NCBI GenBank assembly: GCA_030647125.1
Contig: JAUSKC010000008.1
Coordinates: forward strand, 1 to 48,351
Length of the DNA: 48,351 bases
Direction: 5' to 3'
DNA from: Nanobdellota archaeon
Lineage (GTDB): Archaea > Nanobdellota > Nanobdellia > Pacearchaeales > GW2011-AR1
Position numbers and translations under genes: made by a program. Below are positions 1-9,437 of this stretch, one piece after another (the first letter of the stretch is position 1; every line of letters begins with the position of its first letter). Below the pieces are notes generated by a model, which worked only from the letters and a program-made list of their open reading frames with translations, was not told where the DNA came from and did no database searches.

Positions 1-211
1 ATCCTGTTGGAAGAGTATTAGTCGGACAACCAACATAACTTGCTCTTGCAGTGCCTTCTATTTCATTCACAGAATGCCCAAAAGAAGAAGGAAGCGCACC
101 AGCTTTTAAATCCGAAGTGTAAGCATTAACAGCTAATAATCCTAAAACAATAACTAATATTCCAAAGAGAACATAAAAATATTTTTTCTCTAAATTTACA
201 ACCACTTTCAT
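1..211 (-). CDS. Partial secreted/membrane protein (N-terminus only; runs off window start)
   Basis: Open minus-strand frame from ATG at 211: MKVVVNLEKKYFYVLFGILVIVLGLLAVNAYTSDLKAGALPSSFGHSVNEIEG...; N-terminal hydrophobic helix. Confidence 0.65.
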   Translation of the reverse strand, partial: MKVVVNLEKKYFYVLFGILVIVLGLLAVNAYTSDLKAGALPSSFGHSVNEIEGTARASYVGCPTNTLPTG

Positions 212-311
212 AAAATTTATAATTTTTATAAGTATTTAAATTTTGTCAAATATTAAGAAACGTTTATAAAATAAATTGCCGAAGAATAGATAAGATAAAA
301 GAGTGTGAAAA

Positions 312-2951
312 ATGAAAGGAATTTTCCTTATTGTGATAATTGTTTTTTTAATTAGCTTTGCGTCTGCCAGCTTTCAAGTTGGAACGCCCTCAAATGCGTT
401 GGATTCAAGCTACGGGCCTGGCGGATTTTTGAAGGGTTGGATAAACTTAAGTTTTACAAACCAATATGGCGACTCAATCTTTTCAGATAATTCTGGAAAT
501 AAAATAAATTTGATTAATTTGTTAAAATTAAATTCAGACGCTGAATATAACTGTATTCCAGAAGGATGTGAATCCAACTATGTTGGAAGTAATGCGGGAA
601 CGACAAAAACATTCATACTTAAAAGCAAGAATTCAATTTTAAAGGGCTTTGTTTTCAACGGGCAAATCAATTCTGTTGACTCATTGAATATGAGCTTGAC
701 AAGCAACGCGCCAACTTCGTGCTTCAACCAACTTGAAATTGATTTCTTCGAGGACGGAAGTGTTGATTTTGGAAATGACAAAGCAACCGATAGTGTTTGC
801 TCTTTCCTTCAAAGTTATGGATGTTTTGATTTAAGCAAACCAGCGGACGAGTTTTTTATTGACTCACAACCATATTGTCAAAGAGTCACGCTTTCAAAAT
901 CTCCGGGCTTTAGATTCGGAGCGTGGGCTAAAAAAGAAAGTGGAAACATGAACTTGTCAATCTCTTTGTACAGTTCAAGTGGAGAAGACATTGAAAAAAA
1001 TTGTCGTCTCCCTGATGCATCAACTTCTGGGGGAGAATTAACTTGTGATATAAATTTCCTTTTAACAGAACAGGAAGAATTCTATGTCTGCCTAAGCGGA
1101 ATTGGTGATGGGGTGTATAAAACAAGAGGATATTCCGACGCTAACGGGTGCGGATTCCACAGCATACCAAAGATTTCTGAAAAGGCGGCCTTCCAAATTT
1201 ATGCGCAAGGAAAAAGATTCAACACGCCAGGGCAGATTGATATAAGCAACAAATTTGCAGACGGAACGGATATAAATTACCAAATACAAAACTACCTTCA
1301 GCAAAAATACGGAACAGATATTGATTGCCCTTCCGGTGGATGTGTTGTCCCAATAAAAATATCTTCAGAGCAGGATCAATCAATTACACTTGCAAATTTA
1401 TTATCACAATATACAAGCATAGGGCCAACGGCGGACAACAAATTTTATGACGCGCAAAAAACTGCCCCATTAATAACTTCTGGCTTTGAAAAAATATTCT
1501 TGGATGATGCGAATTTCTCGGTTCCTTCTGAATATGGAAATAAAAGTTTAGTCCTAAACTTCAATGGAACGGATATCGTACAAAAAGATATTGCAATTGA
1601 AGTTGTTCCGGTAATTAATTTCTTAAGCCCGTTGACAACTGCCTCTGCAGTCCCGACGACATTTACAGTAAATGTAGACAATGCATCGGCAATCGCTAAT
1701 TATGTATGGGATTTTGGAGAGGGAGCAACATTGACAACAACAAAAAATCTTGCTGAATACACCTACAATAATTCAGGAACTTATGAAATTAAGATTACTA
1801 CAACCGATTCTGAAGGCCGAACGTCTTCAGGAAAATTCAGCGTTGCTGTCGGATCACCAAAAGATTTTATAAATCAAACTCTAGAAACAGATGTGAAAAA
1901 TTTAAATAATATAAAACAGAAATTAAATGGATTGTCTCAATTTTACCGAGAACAAATAGAAGAAGTAATTAACACCCAAGAATTAAACAGCCAAATTGTT
2001 CAGATTCAAAAGGACTATGCAAGCGCCGCGAGCGAAGAGGATTATAAAGAAATTGTAACCGAACTTCTTAAGTTGAGAATTCCAGATTCCATAATTGAAA
2101 GCAAAAAAGCACAAGGAATAACTTATTATCCTTCAGCTGAAACTATAGATATTAGCGCACTTCAACAAATAGGGGGAGGAAGTTATGATATCGGCCAGGA
2201 AGATGATTACATAAACGCTATAATAAACTGGGAAAGTGAAAATATAAAAGTAGAAATAAATTTCACAGAATTTTCGGCCGGTTATGGAGAAGCAACGAGC
2301 CCCATAGTAAGGGCCTTTAACGTCGATATAAATGTAATAAACTCATTAAAATTCAATCCTTTAGTAATCTTAAGAAATTTACAAAATTTAAAATTCCAAG
2401 ATGAATATTTGCAAAGTAAATCTGAGAATTATGTTTATACCGACTTAACTGATGACTCATTAAATTTGGACTTTACAACTACAGAAGATGTTGACTTCGA
2501 AAATTTGCCTTTTTTTATTTCACCAGATTTAAGTAGAATATCAATAGAAACAAATAATGACAATACTCCACCAAAGGAGAACATTAACATATGGTTCTGG
2601 CTTGCACTGGGGGCTTTAATAATTGGCGCAGTCATAGCTTACTTGTTCATGAGCGCGTGGTACAAAAACGACTATGAAAATTATTTGTTTAAAAATAAAA
2701 GAAATCTTTACAATTTACTTTCTTACGTCCATAATTCAAAAAGAAACGGAATGAATGAGGCGCAGATTCATGAACGACTGAAAAAAGCAGGATGGAATTC
2801 GGAACAAATAACTTACGCACTCAATAAGCATTCAGGAAGAAGGAACGAATTGCCTTTTGGAAATTTATTCAGTGGATTTTTCAAGAACAAAAATGAGCCG
2901 CCCAGAGGAGTTAATCCTGGAGTCAATCCTTTTTTAAACAGAAGAAGGTAA
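312..2951 (+). CDS. Large secreted/membrane protein with PKD-like domain, C-terminal TM helix and short helical tail
   Basis: Signal peptide; PKD-like 'YVWDFGEGATLTTTKNLAEYTYNNSGTYEIKITTTDSEGRTSSG'; TM 'IWFWLALGALIIGAVIAYLFM'. Confidence 0.85.
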   Translation: MKGIFLIVIIVFLISFASASFQVGTPSNALDSSYGPGGFLKGWINLSFTNQYGDSIFSDNSGNKINLINLLKLNSDAEYNCIPEGCESNYVGSNAGTTKTFILKSKNSILKGFVFNGQINSVDSLNMSLTSNAPTSCFNQLEIDFFEDGSVDFGNDKATDSVCSFLQSYGCFDLSKPADEFFIDSQPYCQRVTLSKSPGFRFGAWAKKESGNMNLSISLYSSSGEDIEKNCRLPDASTSGGELTCDINFLLTEQEEFYVCLSGIGDGVYKTRGYSDANGCGFHSIPKISEKAAFQIYAQGKRFNTPGQIDISNKFADGTDINYQIQNYLQQKYGTDIDCPSGGCVVPIKISSEQDQSITLANLLSQYTSIGPTADNKFYDAQKTAPLITSGFEKIFLDDANFSVPSEYGNKSLVLNFNGTDIVQKDIAIEVVPVINFLSPLTTASAVPTTFTVNVDNASAIANYVWDFGEGATLTTTKNLAEYTYNNSGTYEIKITTTDSEGRTSSGKFSVAVGSPKDFINQTLETDVKNLNNIKQKLNGLSQFYREQIEEVINTQELNSQIVQIQKDYASAASEEDYKEIVTELLKLRIPDSIIESKKAQGITYYPSAETIDISALQQIGGGSYDIGQEDDYINAIINWESENIKVEINFTEFSAGYGEATSPIVRAFNVDINVINSLKFNPLVILRNLQNLKFQDEYLQSKSENYVYTDLTDDSLNLDFTTTEDVDFENLPFFISPDLSRISIETNNDNTPPKENINIWFWLALGALIIGAVIAYLFMSAWYKNDYENYLFKNKRNLYNLLSYVHNSKRNGMNEAQIHERLKKAGWNSEQITYALNKHSGRRNELPFGNLFSGFFKNKNEPPRGVNPGVNPFLNRRR

Positions 2952-3009
2952 ATGTTGTTTGAAATTAAAGTACAAAAAGTTTAATAAATGTGTATAACAA
3001 AATAAAAAC

Positions 3010-3651
3010 ATGGTAATAAAAGTTGTGAAGAATTTCTTTTCCCGAATTTTCTCAGGAATGTTCCGGGGAAACAGAGAACTGAGGCTTGGATTTTACGGAC
3101 CGCCGAATGCCGGCAAAACAAGTTTGGCAAACAGGGTCTGCAAGGATTTTACAGGAGAAGAAATCGGCACGGTCTCAAAAATTCCACATGAAACAAGAAA
3201 TGTGCAATTCAAAGAAAAAGTTGAAATTGACTATAAAGGCAAAAAACTGATGTTTAAGATGATTGACACCCCTGGAATTGCGACGAAGATTGATTATGAA
3301 GAATTTCTTAAATACAAAGTAAAGAAAAAAGATGCTAAAAAAAGAGCAAAGGAAGCAACTCAAGGAGTTATTGAAGCAATAAAATGGCTTGATGATATGG
3401 ATATGGTAGTCATTGTTCTTGATGCTACTGAAAACCCTTACAATCAAGTTAACATAACAATTATTGGAAATTTAGTTGCACGTAAAATCCCAATTTTAAT
3501 TGTGGCAAACAAGGCGGATTTGGGAAAAGCAGATGTGAAAAAGATTGAGTCAGCATTTCCTGAGTATGATGTGGTTGGAATTTCGGCTAAGACAGGAAAG
3601 AATATGGAAGAATTTTACGAATCAGTTTTTAAGATAAGTAAAAAGATTTAA
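3010..3651 (+). CDS. Era/Ras-like small GTPase, ArvA/OapA-like
   Basis: G1 GPPNAGKTS, G3 DTPG, G4 NKAD; followed by a DUF2073-like ORF. Confidence 0.85.
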   Translation: MVIKVVKNFFSRIFSGMFRGNRELRLGFYGPPNAGKTSLANRVCKDFTGEEIGTVSKIPHETRNVQFKEKVEIDYKGKKLMFKMIDTPGIATKIDYEEFLKYKVKKKDAKKRAKEATQGVIEAIKWLDDMDMVVIVLDATENPYNQVNITIIGNLVARKIPILIVANKADLGKADVKKIESAFPEYDVVGISAKTGKNMEEFYESVFKISKKI

Positions 3652-3697
3652 GTGAAATTTAAAAAGCAAAAAAACTAAATAAGATAACAAGATCAAA

Positions 3698-4111
3698 ATG
3701 AGTCAAAAAAGCAAGGTGAAACATTTAGGGAAATTAAAGGGATTTTCAATTCAATTTCTTCCTTTTTCCGAAATAAAGGACTTGGACAGCGATGAGAGAA
3801 TAAAGAAAATATTGAATATAGTTCTTGGAAATAACATTTTAATTCAGCAAGGAAAATTAAAGGCAGAGGAAGAAGCGCGCCTAATTGGGGATACTATGGC
3901 AATGATTGACCATATAAAGGGATTTCAAGGAGTTGAGCTTGCAGTTATAGACAACGGTGGAAACGACGGGATTTGGGGCAAATTCAAGAAAAATATTGCC
4001 AACACAATCATAGGTGGGAATTTAGGGGCGATAACAATAATAGGGCCTGCAACTATTGTCAAGGAGATTAAACGAAACCCAAAAAAGATAGAACTTCTGT
4101 TGAATAGGTGA
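3698..4111 (+). CDS. DUF2073 family protein, ArvB/OapB-like
   Basis: Sequence character and position directly after the GTPase. Confidence 0.75.
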   Translation: MSQKSKVKHLGKLKGFSIQFLPFSEIKDLDSDERIKKILNIVLGNNILIQQGKLKAEEEARLIGDTMAMIDHIKGFQGVELAVIDNGGNDGIWGKFKKNIANTIIGGNLGAITIIGPATIVKEIKRNPKKIELLLNR

Positions 4112-4537
4112 TTAACCTACAAAAAAAGATTTTATTACTTGAAATATCACATAAATTAAAATAATTGCCACTATAATCTTTATTATATCCAAAAGATTTA
4201 TTTGTGCTCTCTTGCCACCTTTTTTATTTTCTAGTAAACTTATCCTCATCTTCAAATCAGACAATTCTTTTAAGTAATTAAACTTTTCTGTAAAAAGATT
4301 ATACATTTTTGTAAGATTATCATTTAGAATAATAATTGACTTTTCATTATTATTTATTTTATTTATATAAAATAACACAACAGCAAATAATAGAGATATA
4401 CTTAAAAAAGTCGATATTAGTATTCTCTGTTGTGGGACAATTATTGCTAATTCAAATAATATTAAAGATACAATTGAAAAGAAAATTGTCCAAAAATCGA
4501 GTTTCCATTTATTATCCCCTATAGGTTGTAAATCCAT
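4112..4537 (-). CDS. Small membrane protein, unknown function
   Basis: Hydrophobic helices at N- and C-terminus; no recognised domain. Confidence 0.6.
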   Translation of the reverse strand: MDLQPIGDNKWKLDFWTIFFSIVSLILFELAIIVPQQRILISTFLSISLLFAVVLFYINKINNNEKSIIILNDNLTKMYNLFTEKFNYLKELSDLKMRISLLENKKGGKRAQINLLDIIKIIVAIILIYVIFQVIKSFFVG

Positions 4538-4617
4538 TGTAATTTTAATTTTTAAGGATTTTTAATAATTATTGTTATCAAACAAACATTTATTAAATAT
4601 TAAGGGTTGAGTTAATT

Positions 4618-5049
4618 ATGCCTCATCAATGCGTTCATTGTTCTAAGATTATACCTATGGGAAGCTCAGAGCTACTTGAAGGTTGCAAAGGTTGTGGGGG
4701 CCGGTTCTTTTTTTACATAAAAGACGAGCAAATGCAAAGAATTCTTGCTAAAAGAGAAAATGAAGAAATTGAAGATATAATAGGAATACCTAATGAAGAA
4801 AAAAAACAGGTTGAGAAAGACATACGTGAAATCGCTGGAATTGAAGACGAAAATGCGCCGGTAATTCTTGATTTAGAAAGCGTTAAAGTAATAGGACAAG
4901 GAAAATTCGAAATTGACCTTGTAAACTTATTTAGAAAAGACAGACCTTTAATTTATAAAATGGAAGAAGGAAAATACATTATTGATTTATCTACTACATT
5001 AAAAAATTTGGACAAAAATAATGACAGAACTAAAGTTCAGCACAAATAA
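4618..5049 (+). CDS. Zn-ribbon protein, DUF2072 / ArvC-OapC-like
   Basis: N-terminal CxxC...CxxC ribbon 'CVHCSKIIPMGSSELLEGCKGCGGRFFFY'; third member of the ArvABC neighbourhood. Confidence 0.8.
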   Translation: MPHQCVHCSKIIPMGSSELLEGCKGCGGRFFFYIKDEQMQRILAKRENEEIEDIIGIPNEEKKQVEKDIREIAGIEDENAPVILDLESVKVIGQGKFEIDLVNLFRKDRPLIYKMEEGKYIIDLSTTLKNLDKNNDRTKVQHK

Positions 5050-5073
5050 AAATTCAGAAGAATTTTCATAATG
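5021..5073 (+). repeat. Recurrent linker element copy 1 (sORF plus two hairpins)
   Basis: ATGACAGAAC-TAAA-GTTCAGCACAAATAAAAATTC-AGAA-GAATTTTCATAATG; sORF MTELKFSTNKNSEEFS*. Confidence 0.75.
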
Positions 5074-6348
5074 AAAAAAATAAATGAAATATTTGAGGAC
5101 GTAATCGGGAAAAGTAAAATTCCAGAAACTGAAAAGAAATTTATCAAGCAAGAGCTTAAGAATTTTGGGGATAAATTAAACAAAAGCATTATATCAAAAA
5201 AGATAAAGGCAGAGGTTTTTTTTGGAGGAAGCTTTGTGCGCGACACAATGACAAAGCGCGAACAATATGATGCAGATGTTTTTGTAAGATTTGACAAGCA
5301 ATACAAAAAAGAAAATTTAACAGAGATGCTTGAAAAGATCCTAAAACCAAATCCAAATTTAAAACTTGTTCACGGCTCGCGCGATTATTTTAAATTAAAA
5401 GTTTCAGAAAACTTTGAGATTGAAATTATTCCTGTCTTGAAAATAAGAAAACCTGAAGAGGCAGATAATATCACGGACCTTTCATATTTTCATGTCAATT
5501 ACATAAAGAAAAAAATGAGCGAGAAGATAAAGAGGGAAGTGATAATTGCAAAGGTTTTTTGCCAGGCAAATCACGTTTACGGGGCTGAATCATACATTCA
5601 AGGTTTTTCTGGTTACGCACTTGAGTTGCTTATGATCAAATACAAAAGTTTTCTGAATTTCCTGAAGGAAGTTAATAAAATAAAAAATAACGACAAACTA
5701 ATTGTAGATATTGAAAAACACTATAAGAATAAAAATCAAATCATGATGGACTTAAATGAATCAAAACTTGGCTCCCCTATAATTCTTGTTGACCCAACTT
5801 ACAAGCAAAGAAACGCCCTGGCTGCTTTGTCTTTGGAGACATTTAATAAATTTAAAGAAGAAGCACGAAAATTCTTGAAAGTTCCGTCTGTAGAATTCTT
5901 CACGGAAAGAAAAGTTGATATTGAAAAAATAAAAGAAGATGCAAAAAAGAAAAAAGAGGACTTTATTTTAATAGAAATATGGACTGACAAGCAAGAAGGG
6001 GATATTGCAGGAAGCAAACTTCTGAAATTTTACAGACATTTATTAACAGAGATTGAAAGATTTTTTGACATTAAAAATAAAGGATTTAATTATAACGGAA
6101 AACACGCGGCGCGGTTTTTTTATGCGGCGCAGAAAAAGAAGGAAATTGTTGTTAATGGTCCGGCTACAAGCGACAAGAAAAATGTAAAGGAATTTCAAAA
6201 ACACCACAAAGTAACGTACACTAAAAAAGGAAGATTTTATGCGAAAGAAATTGTGGAACTTAATCTAAAAAGATTTATAGATAAATGGAAAAAGAAAAAC
6301 GCAAATAAAGTCAAAGGAATGTATATCACAGAAATTAAGGTTTTGTAA
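5071..6348 (+). CDS. cca: Archaeal CCA tRNA nucleotidyltransferase
   Basis: 'FFGGSFVRDTMTKREQYDADVFVRF' nucleotidyltransferase GS...DxD motif, class I CCA-adding enzyme layout. Confidence 0.9.
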   Translation: MKKINEIFEDVIGKSKIPETEKKFIKQELKNFGDKLNKSIISKKIKAEVFFGGSFVRDTMTKREQYDADVFVRFDKQYKKENLTEMLEKILKPNPNLKLVHGSRDYFKLKVSENFEIEIIPVLKIRKPEEADNITDLSYFHVNYIKKKMSEKIKREVIIAKVFCQANHVYGAESYIQGFSGYALELLMIKYKSFLNFLKEVNKIKNNDKLIVDIEKHYKNKNQIMMDLNESKLGSPIILVDPTYKQRNALAALSLETFNKFKEEARKFLKVPSVEFFTERKVDIEKIKEDAKKKKEDFILIEIWTDKQEGDIAGSKLLKFYRHLLTEIERFFDIKNKGFNYNGKHAARFFYAAQKKKEIVVNGPATSDKKNVKEFQKHHKVTYTKKGRFYAKEIVELNLKRFIDKWKKKNANKVKGMYITEIKVL

Positions 6349-6631
6349 TTGTTGCAGTTGAATTTCCCGGAGTTATACAAAATAAGTTTTGATATCTAGT
6401 CATTATATGGGGCGCAAATATTTCGTATTCTATAACGTGGCCGTTATCTAAACTGGTTAGACGGGGAAAGAGTTTTCCATCTTCTTCAATATATCCTTGA
6501 AACTGCATAACTTTTGTGTCAATAAATTTACCATTATCAAGGGCAATAACAACATCTTTCCCTTTTTTTGTTTCAAGAAAATCAACATAATCAGATATTC
6601 TACGAGCTTGTGATGTTTTTTCTAAAGGCAT
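6335..6631 (-). CDS. Hypothetical protein (start MPLEKTSQ)
   Basis: ORF in tightly packed minus-strand operon. Confidence 0.55.
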   Translation of the reverse strand: MPLEKTSQARRISDYVDFLETKKGKDVVIALDNGKFIDTKVMQFQGYIEEDGKLFPRLTSLDNGHVIEYEIFAPHIMTRYQNLFCITPGNSTATITKP

Positions 6632-6632
6632 T

Positions 6633-6902
6633 TTAATCATACTCCTTTGTTTGATCTTTAATTGCTTGTGCGCGTAAAAGAAAATAAACTGTAACTCCAG
6701 ATATCATATCTGATCGGCTTTGGGTTATTTCTCTTAAAATTTCGTACAAAATAAGATTTTCTTTCTTCATCTTATTTAGATATGTTTGATAATTATCTTC
6801 GTTTGGCCTAGATGACATTCCTTTTCCAGCTTCAATAAGAGTTAGTAATTCAACAATAGGCAAAGGACAATCGTTTGCTTTATCACTTAAATTACGAGCC
6901 AT
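6633..6902 (-). CDS. Hypothetical protein (start MARNLSDK)
   Basis: ORF in operon; start adjusted to internal ATG preceded by AAA. Confidence 0.55.
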   Translation of the reverse strand: MARNLSDKANDCPLPIVELLTLIEAGKGMSSRPNEDNYQTYLNKMKKENLILYEILREITQSRSDMISGVTVYFLLRAQAIKDQTKEYD

Positions 6903-6903
6903 T

Positions 6904-7683
6904 TTACTTTGCTCCGGTAGCCTTATCAAACAAAGAAGCAAAAGCTTGCGAAAAGAATTCTGAATTTAACCAAACAGCTATGTCTTCTTCAGCGTCGACT
7001 TTTGTCACATAAAATAAAATTTCTTTTCGGTCAATTATGAAGAATTTTGCTTCTATAGAAATGTGGAAAAACTTTACTTCGAATTTCTTGCTTAACTCCT
7101 TTACTTCGTTTTCATTTCCTGAAAGAGCAACACGAAGCTTTATGTTGTTGTTTTTCAAAAGATTAAATGTTTGAGTAAATAATTTTGACTTGTTCTTTAA
7201 CTCATCAGCAGAAGTGCAAATTATTACTTCTTTATGCGCGTCCTGAATTATTTCCCTTAATTGATTTGAAATGTTTGATTTTCCTTTTAATGAAGCCGAG
7301 ATGTCCTCTCTTTTTACAGGATCAAGACCGCCATGATAAAGCTGTTCTAATTTTGCAAATTCGTCAGTGTCTTTTATCGTTGACAAACTTAAAATTTTAT
7401 CATCAGCGTCTTTCTTGACGTTGTTCTTCATTTTCTCAAGAATTGTTTTTGGCTTAACACCAAGGTATTTAACCGGCTTACCGATTTTCACTATTGCAAA
7501 TCCGCGCTTTTCCAAACTTTCAAGAACGTCATAAGTTCTTGAACGAGGAACGCCAGACAAATCAGCAACTTCTCCAGCAGATGCAATTCCTTTTGAAAGC
7601 AAAGCTAACCAAACCTTTGTTTCATAAACATTCAAATCAAAGTAATCCTTGATTTTTCCAATTAATTCAGATTTTTGCATCAT
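6904..7683 (-). CDS. TrmB-family transcriptional regulator
   Basis: N-terminal wHTH 'YFDLNVYETKVWLALLSKGIASAGEVADLSGVPRSRTYDVLESLEKRGF' plus PLD-like C-terminal domain. Confidence 0.85.
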   Translation of the reverse strand: MMQKSELIGKIKDYFDLNVYETKVWLALLSKGIASAGEVADLSGVPRSRTYDVLESLEKRGFAIVKIGKPVKYLGVKPKTILEKMKNNVKKDADDKILSLSTIKDTDEFAKLEQLYHGGLDPVKREDISASLKGKSNISNQLREIIQDAHKEVIICTSADELKNKSKLFTQTFNLLKNNNIKLRVALSGNENEVKELSKKFEVKFFHISIEAKFFIIDRKEILFYVTKVDAEEDIAVWLNSEFFSQAFASLFDKATGAK

Positions 7684-7684
7684 T

Positions 7685-7975
7685 TTATCTTTGAGCCCCC
7701 ATTGCATATTCTGGATTATAAAAATCAATCCTAGCTTGCTTTAATTTTGCTTCAGCATGTTCCCATTTTTGTTTTATACCTAAAGGACTTTGTTCTCCAA
7801 AAACTTTGTAAATACTTCTTAAACTTTCAGCCATTTGTTCCAATTCAGAAGTATTAGCTACCCATTCATCTAGAGTTGCTCCTAAAATTCTTTCTTCAAG
7901 CTCTGCTCCAAGTTTAACTAAACCTTTTACATATTCCCAATGAGGGTGATTAAAAATATATGTTCTTTCTTTCAT
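7685..7975 (-). CDS. Hypothetical protein (start MKERTYIF)
   Basis: ORF in operon. Confidence 0.55.
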   Translation of the reverse strand: MKERTYIFNHPHWEYVKGLVKLGAELEERILGATLDEWVANTSELEQMAESLRSIYKVFGEQSPLGIKQKWEHAEAKLKQARIDFYNPEYAMGAQR

Positions 7976-8000
7976 TTTATTGCTGTTTATCATTTTATTA

Positions 8001-8249
8001 TTAATTTTCTCCAAATATTAATTTAGCAGCTAATCCTGCAAAAGCAGGGCTTTTATTAGAAAGATAATCTATTCTCTCAATGAGTTCAAGTTGAACTTCA
8101 TTAAAAGCATTTTGCGGATAAAATTCATTTGATTTTCCAATTAATTTAAGGACTTTTCCTTTACTTTGTCTTAACCTATCTTCAGATAGTGCTAAATACC
8201 CTCTAAGTTTTATTTTATAATAATCTTCTGTTGGTCTTTCGCTTGTCAT
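8001..8249 (-). CDS. Hypothetical protein (start MTSERPTED)
   Basis: ORF in operon. Confidence 0.55.
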   Translation of the reverse strand: MTSERPTEDYYKIKLRGYLALSEDRLRQSKGKVLKLIGKSNEFYPQNAFNEVQLELIERIDYLSNKSPAFAGLAAKLIFGEN

Positions 8250-8250
8250 T

Positions 8251-8589
8251 TTATTCTTTAACTCCTTTGTATCTGTCGATTGCAAGATTTACATTACCAA
8301 TGAATTGAACACTTGTAGATGTAAGTTCATCATTTTCATTTAAGCTTGCAGCCTCATGCATTAATAATTTTTCCCAGCTGTCAATCATTCCATTATGGTT
8401 TTCATCTGCCAATTGTAAAAGTTGATTAAGGCCTTTTGAATAAGATTCTTGGACTTTTGAGACATTTAATCTTGCTTTCTTTTTTATAGATAATAAGTCC
8501 AGATATTTATCAAATTGGTAAGCACCAAACAAAGTCATGCCTGCTAATGCAACAAATGCTAAATTATGTTTAATTTTTCTCGCGTTCAT
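8251..8589 (-). CDS. Membrane-anchored protein with EF-hand-like loop
   Basis: Start MNARKIKHN, TM helix, 'DENHNGMIDSWE' resembles an EF-hand/dockerin calcium loop. Confidence 0.6.
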   Translation of the reverse strand: MNARKIKHNLAFVALAGMTLFGAYQFDKYLDLLSIKKKARLNVSKVQESYSKGLNQLLQLADENHNGMIDSWEKLLMHEAASLNENDELTSTSVQFIGNVNLAIDRYKGVKE

Positions 8590-8793
8590 TTTATTTTCCT
8601 TAATTATTCTCAGAATTACGTGTCCGAGGTTTCTCACGATCACCTCTTGTAGCGGAGAAAAAACACATGGTTAATAGGTTTTTTCACTACTGAAATCACA
8701 TGAAGTTTTGATTTATAAATCTTATGGTTTGTTACTCTTAGCAAGTTGAGACAGAACGGGAAAGTTTAAAAATACTTGATTTTAAAGAGAATT

Positions 8794-9192
8794 ATGGTAA
8801 AAAGACATATAGGATTCCATGTTGGCGAAACAGAAGAACTTAATTTAAAATCTTATACCGGACATTGGGTTTCAATAAAAAACCAACTTGGAGATTGGGA
8901 GGGGCAAGTGGTTAAAATTGAAGATGGTGCAATATATTTATTACCTTATCAAAAATCCAGATGGGATTCTAATGGAATGATGGAAAGAATAATAATTGAA
9001 AAAGGATTACCACTATCATTACCCCTTCACAACTCATCTATTATGCCAAATACAAGAGAAAATACTAGAGGGTATAGTATTTATGTCCAAAAGAAGTTCC
9101 AGAGAGATGAAATCAAAGAAAGAATTGAATTTGAAAGAATTAGAAAAGATTCATTATCAAACGAAAATTATTCCGACGGAGCCGGAATTTAA
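8794..9192 (+). CDS. Hypothetical protein
   Basis: ORF; start MVKRHIGFHVGE preferred over the longer ORF start. Confidence 0.55.
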   Translation: MVKRHIGFHVGETEELNLKSYTGHWVSIKNQLGDWEGQVVKIEDGAIYLLPYQKSRWDSNGMMERIIIEKGLPLSLPLHNSSIMPNTRENTRGYSIYVQKKFQRDEIKERIEFERIRKDSLSNENYSDGAGI

Positions 9193-9230
9193 AACAAAAG
9201 TTTTATTAACTTTGTTAGTCAAATCTTTTT

Positions 9231-9437
9231 ATGACAGAATTTAATATTGTTATTGAGCAAGGAGAAGATGGTTATCTGATTTCTGAAGTATTGGGAATTC
9301 CAGGATGCCATACTCAAGCTAAAACATTTGATGAGTTAATAAAAAGGACAAAAGAAGCAATTGAGTTATGCCTAGAAGCAGATGGTGAAGATTATCCTCA
9401 AAATAAGTTTATCGGCATCCAGAAAATAGAGGTTTAA
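9231..9437 (+). CDS. hicB: HicB-like antitoxin
   Basis: 'FNIVIEQGEDGYLISEVLGIPGCHTQAKTFDELIKRTKEAIELCLE' HicB fold; directly followed by hicA. Confidence 0.85.
   Translation: MTEFNIVIEQGEDGYLISEVLGIPGCHTQAKTFDELIKRTKEAIELCLEADGEDYPQNKFIGIQKIEV

Noticed and set aside
8590-8643. N-terminal extension MIVRNLGHVILRIIKEN of ORF 8251-8643
   Set aside because: Falls in the structured intergenic segment; ATG at 8589 followed by a TM helix is a better start and fits the AAAATG pattern of the operon.
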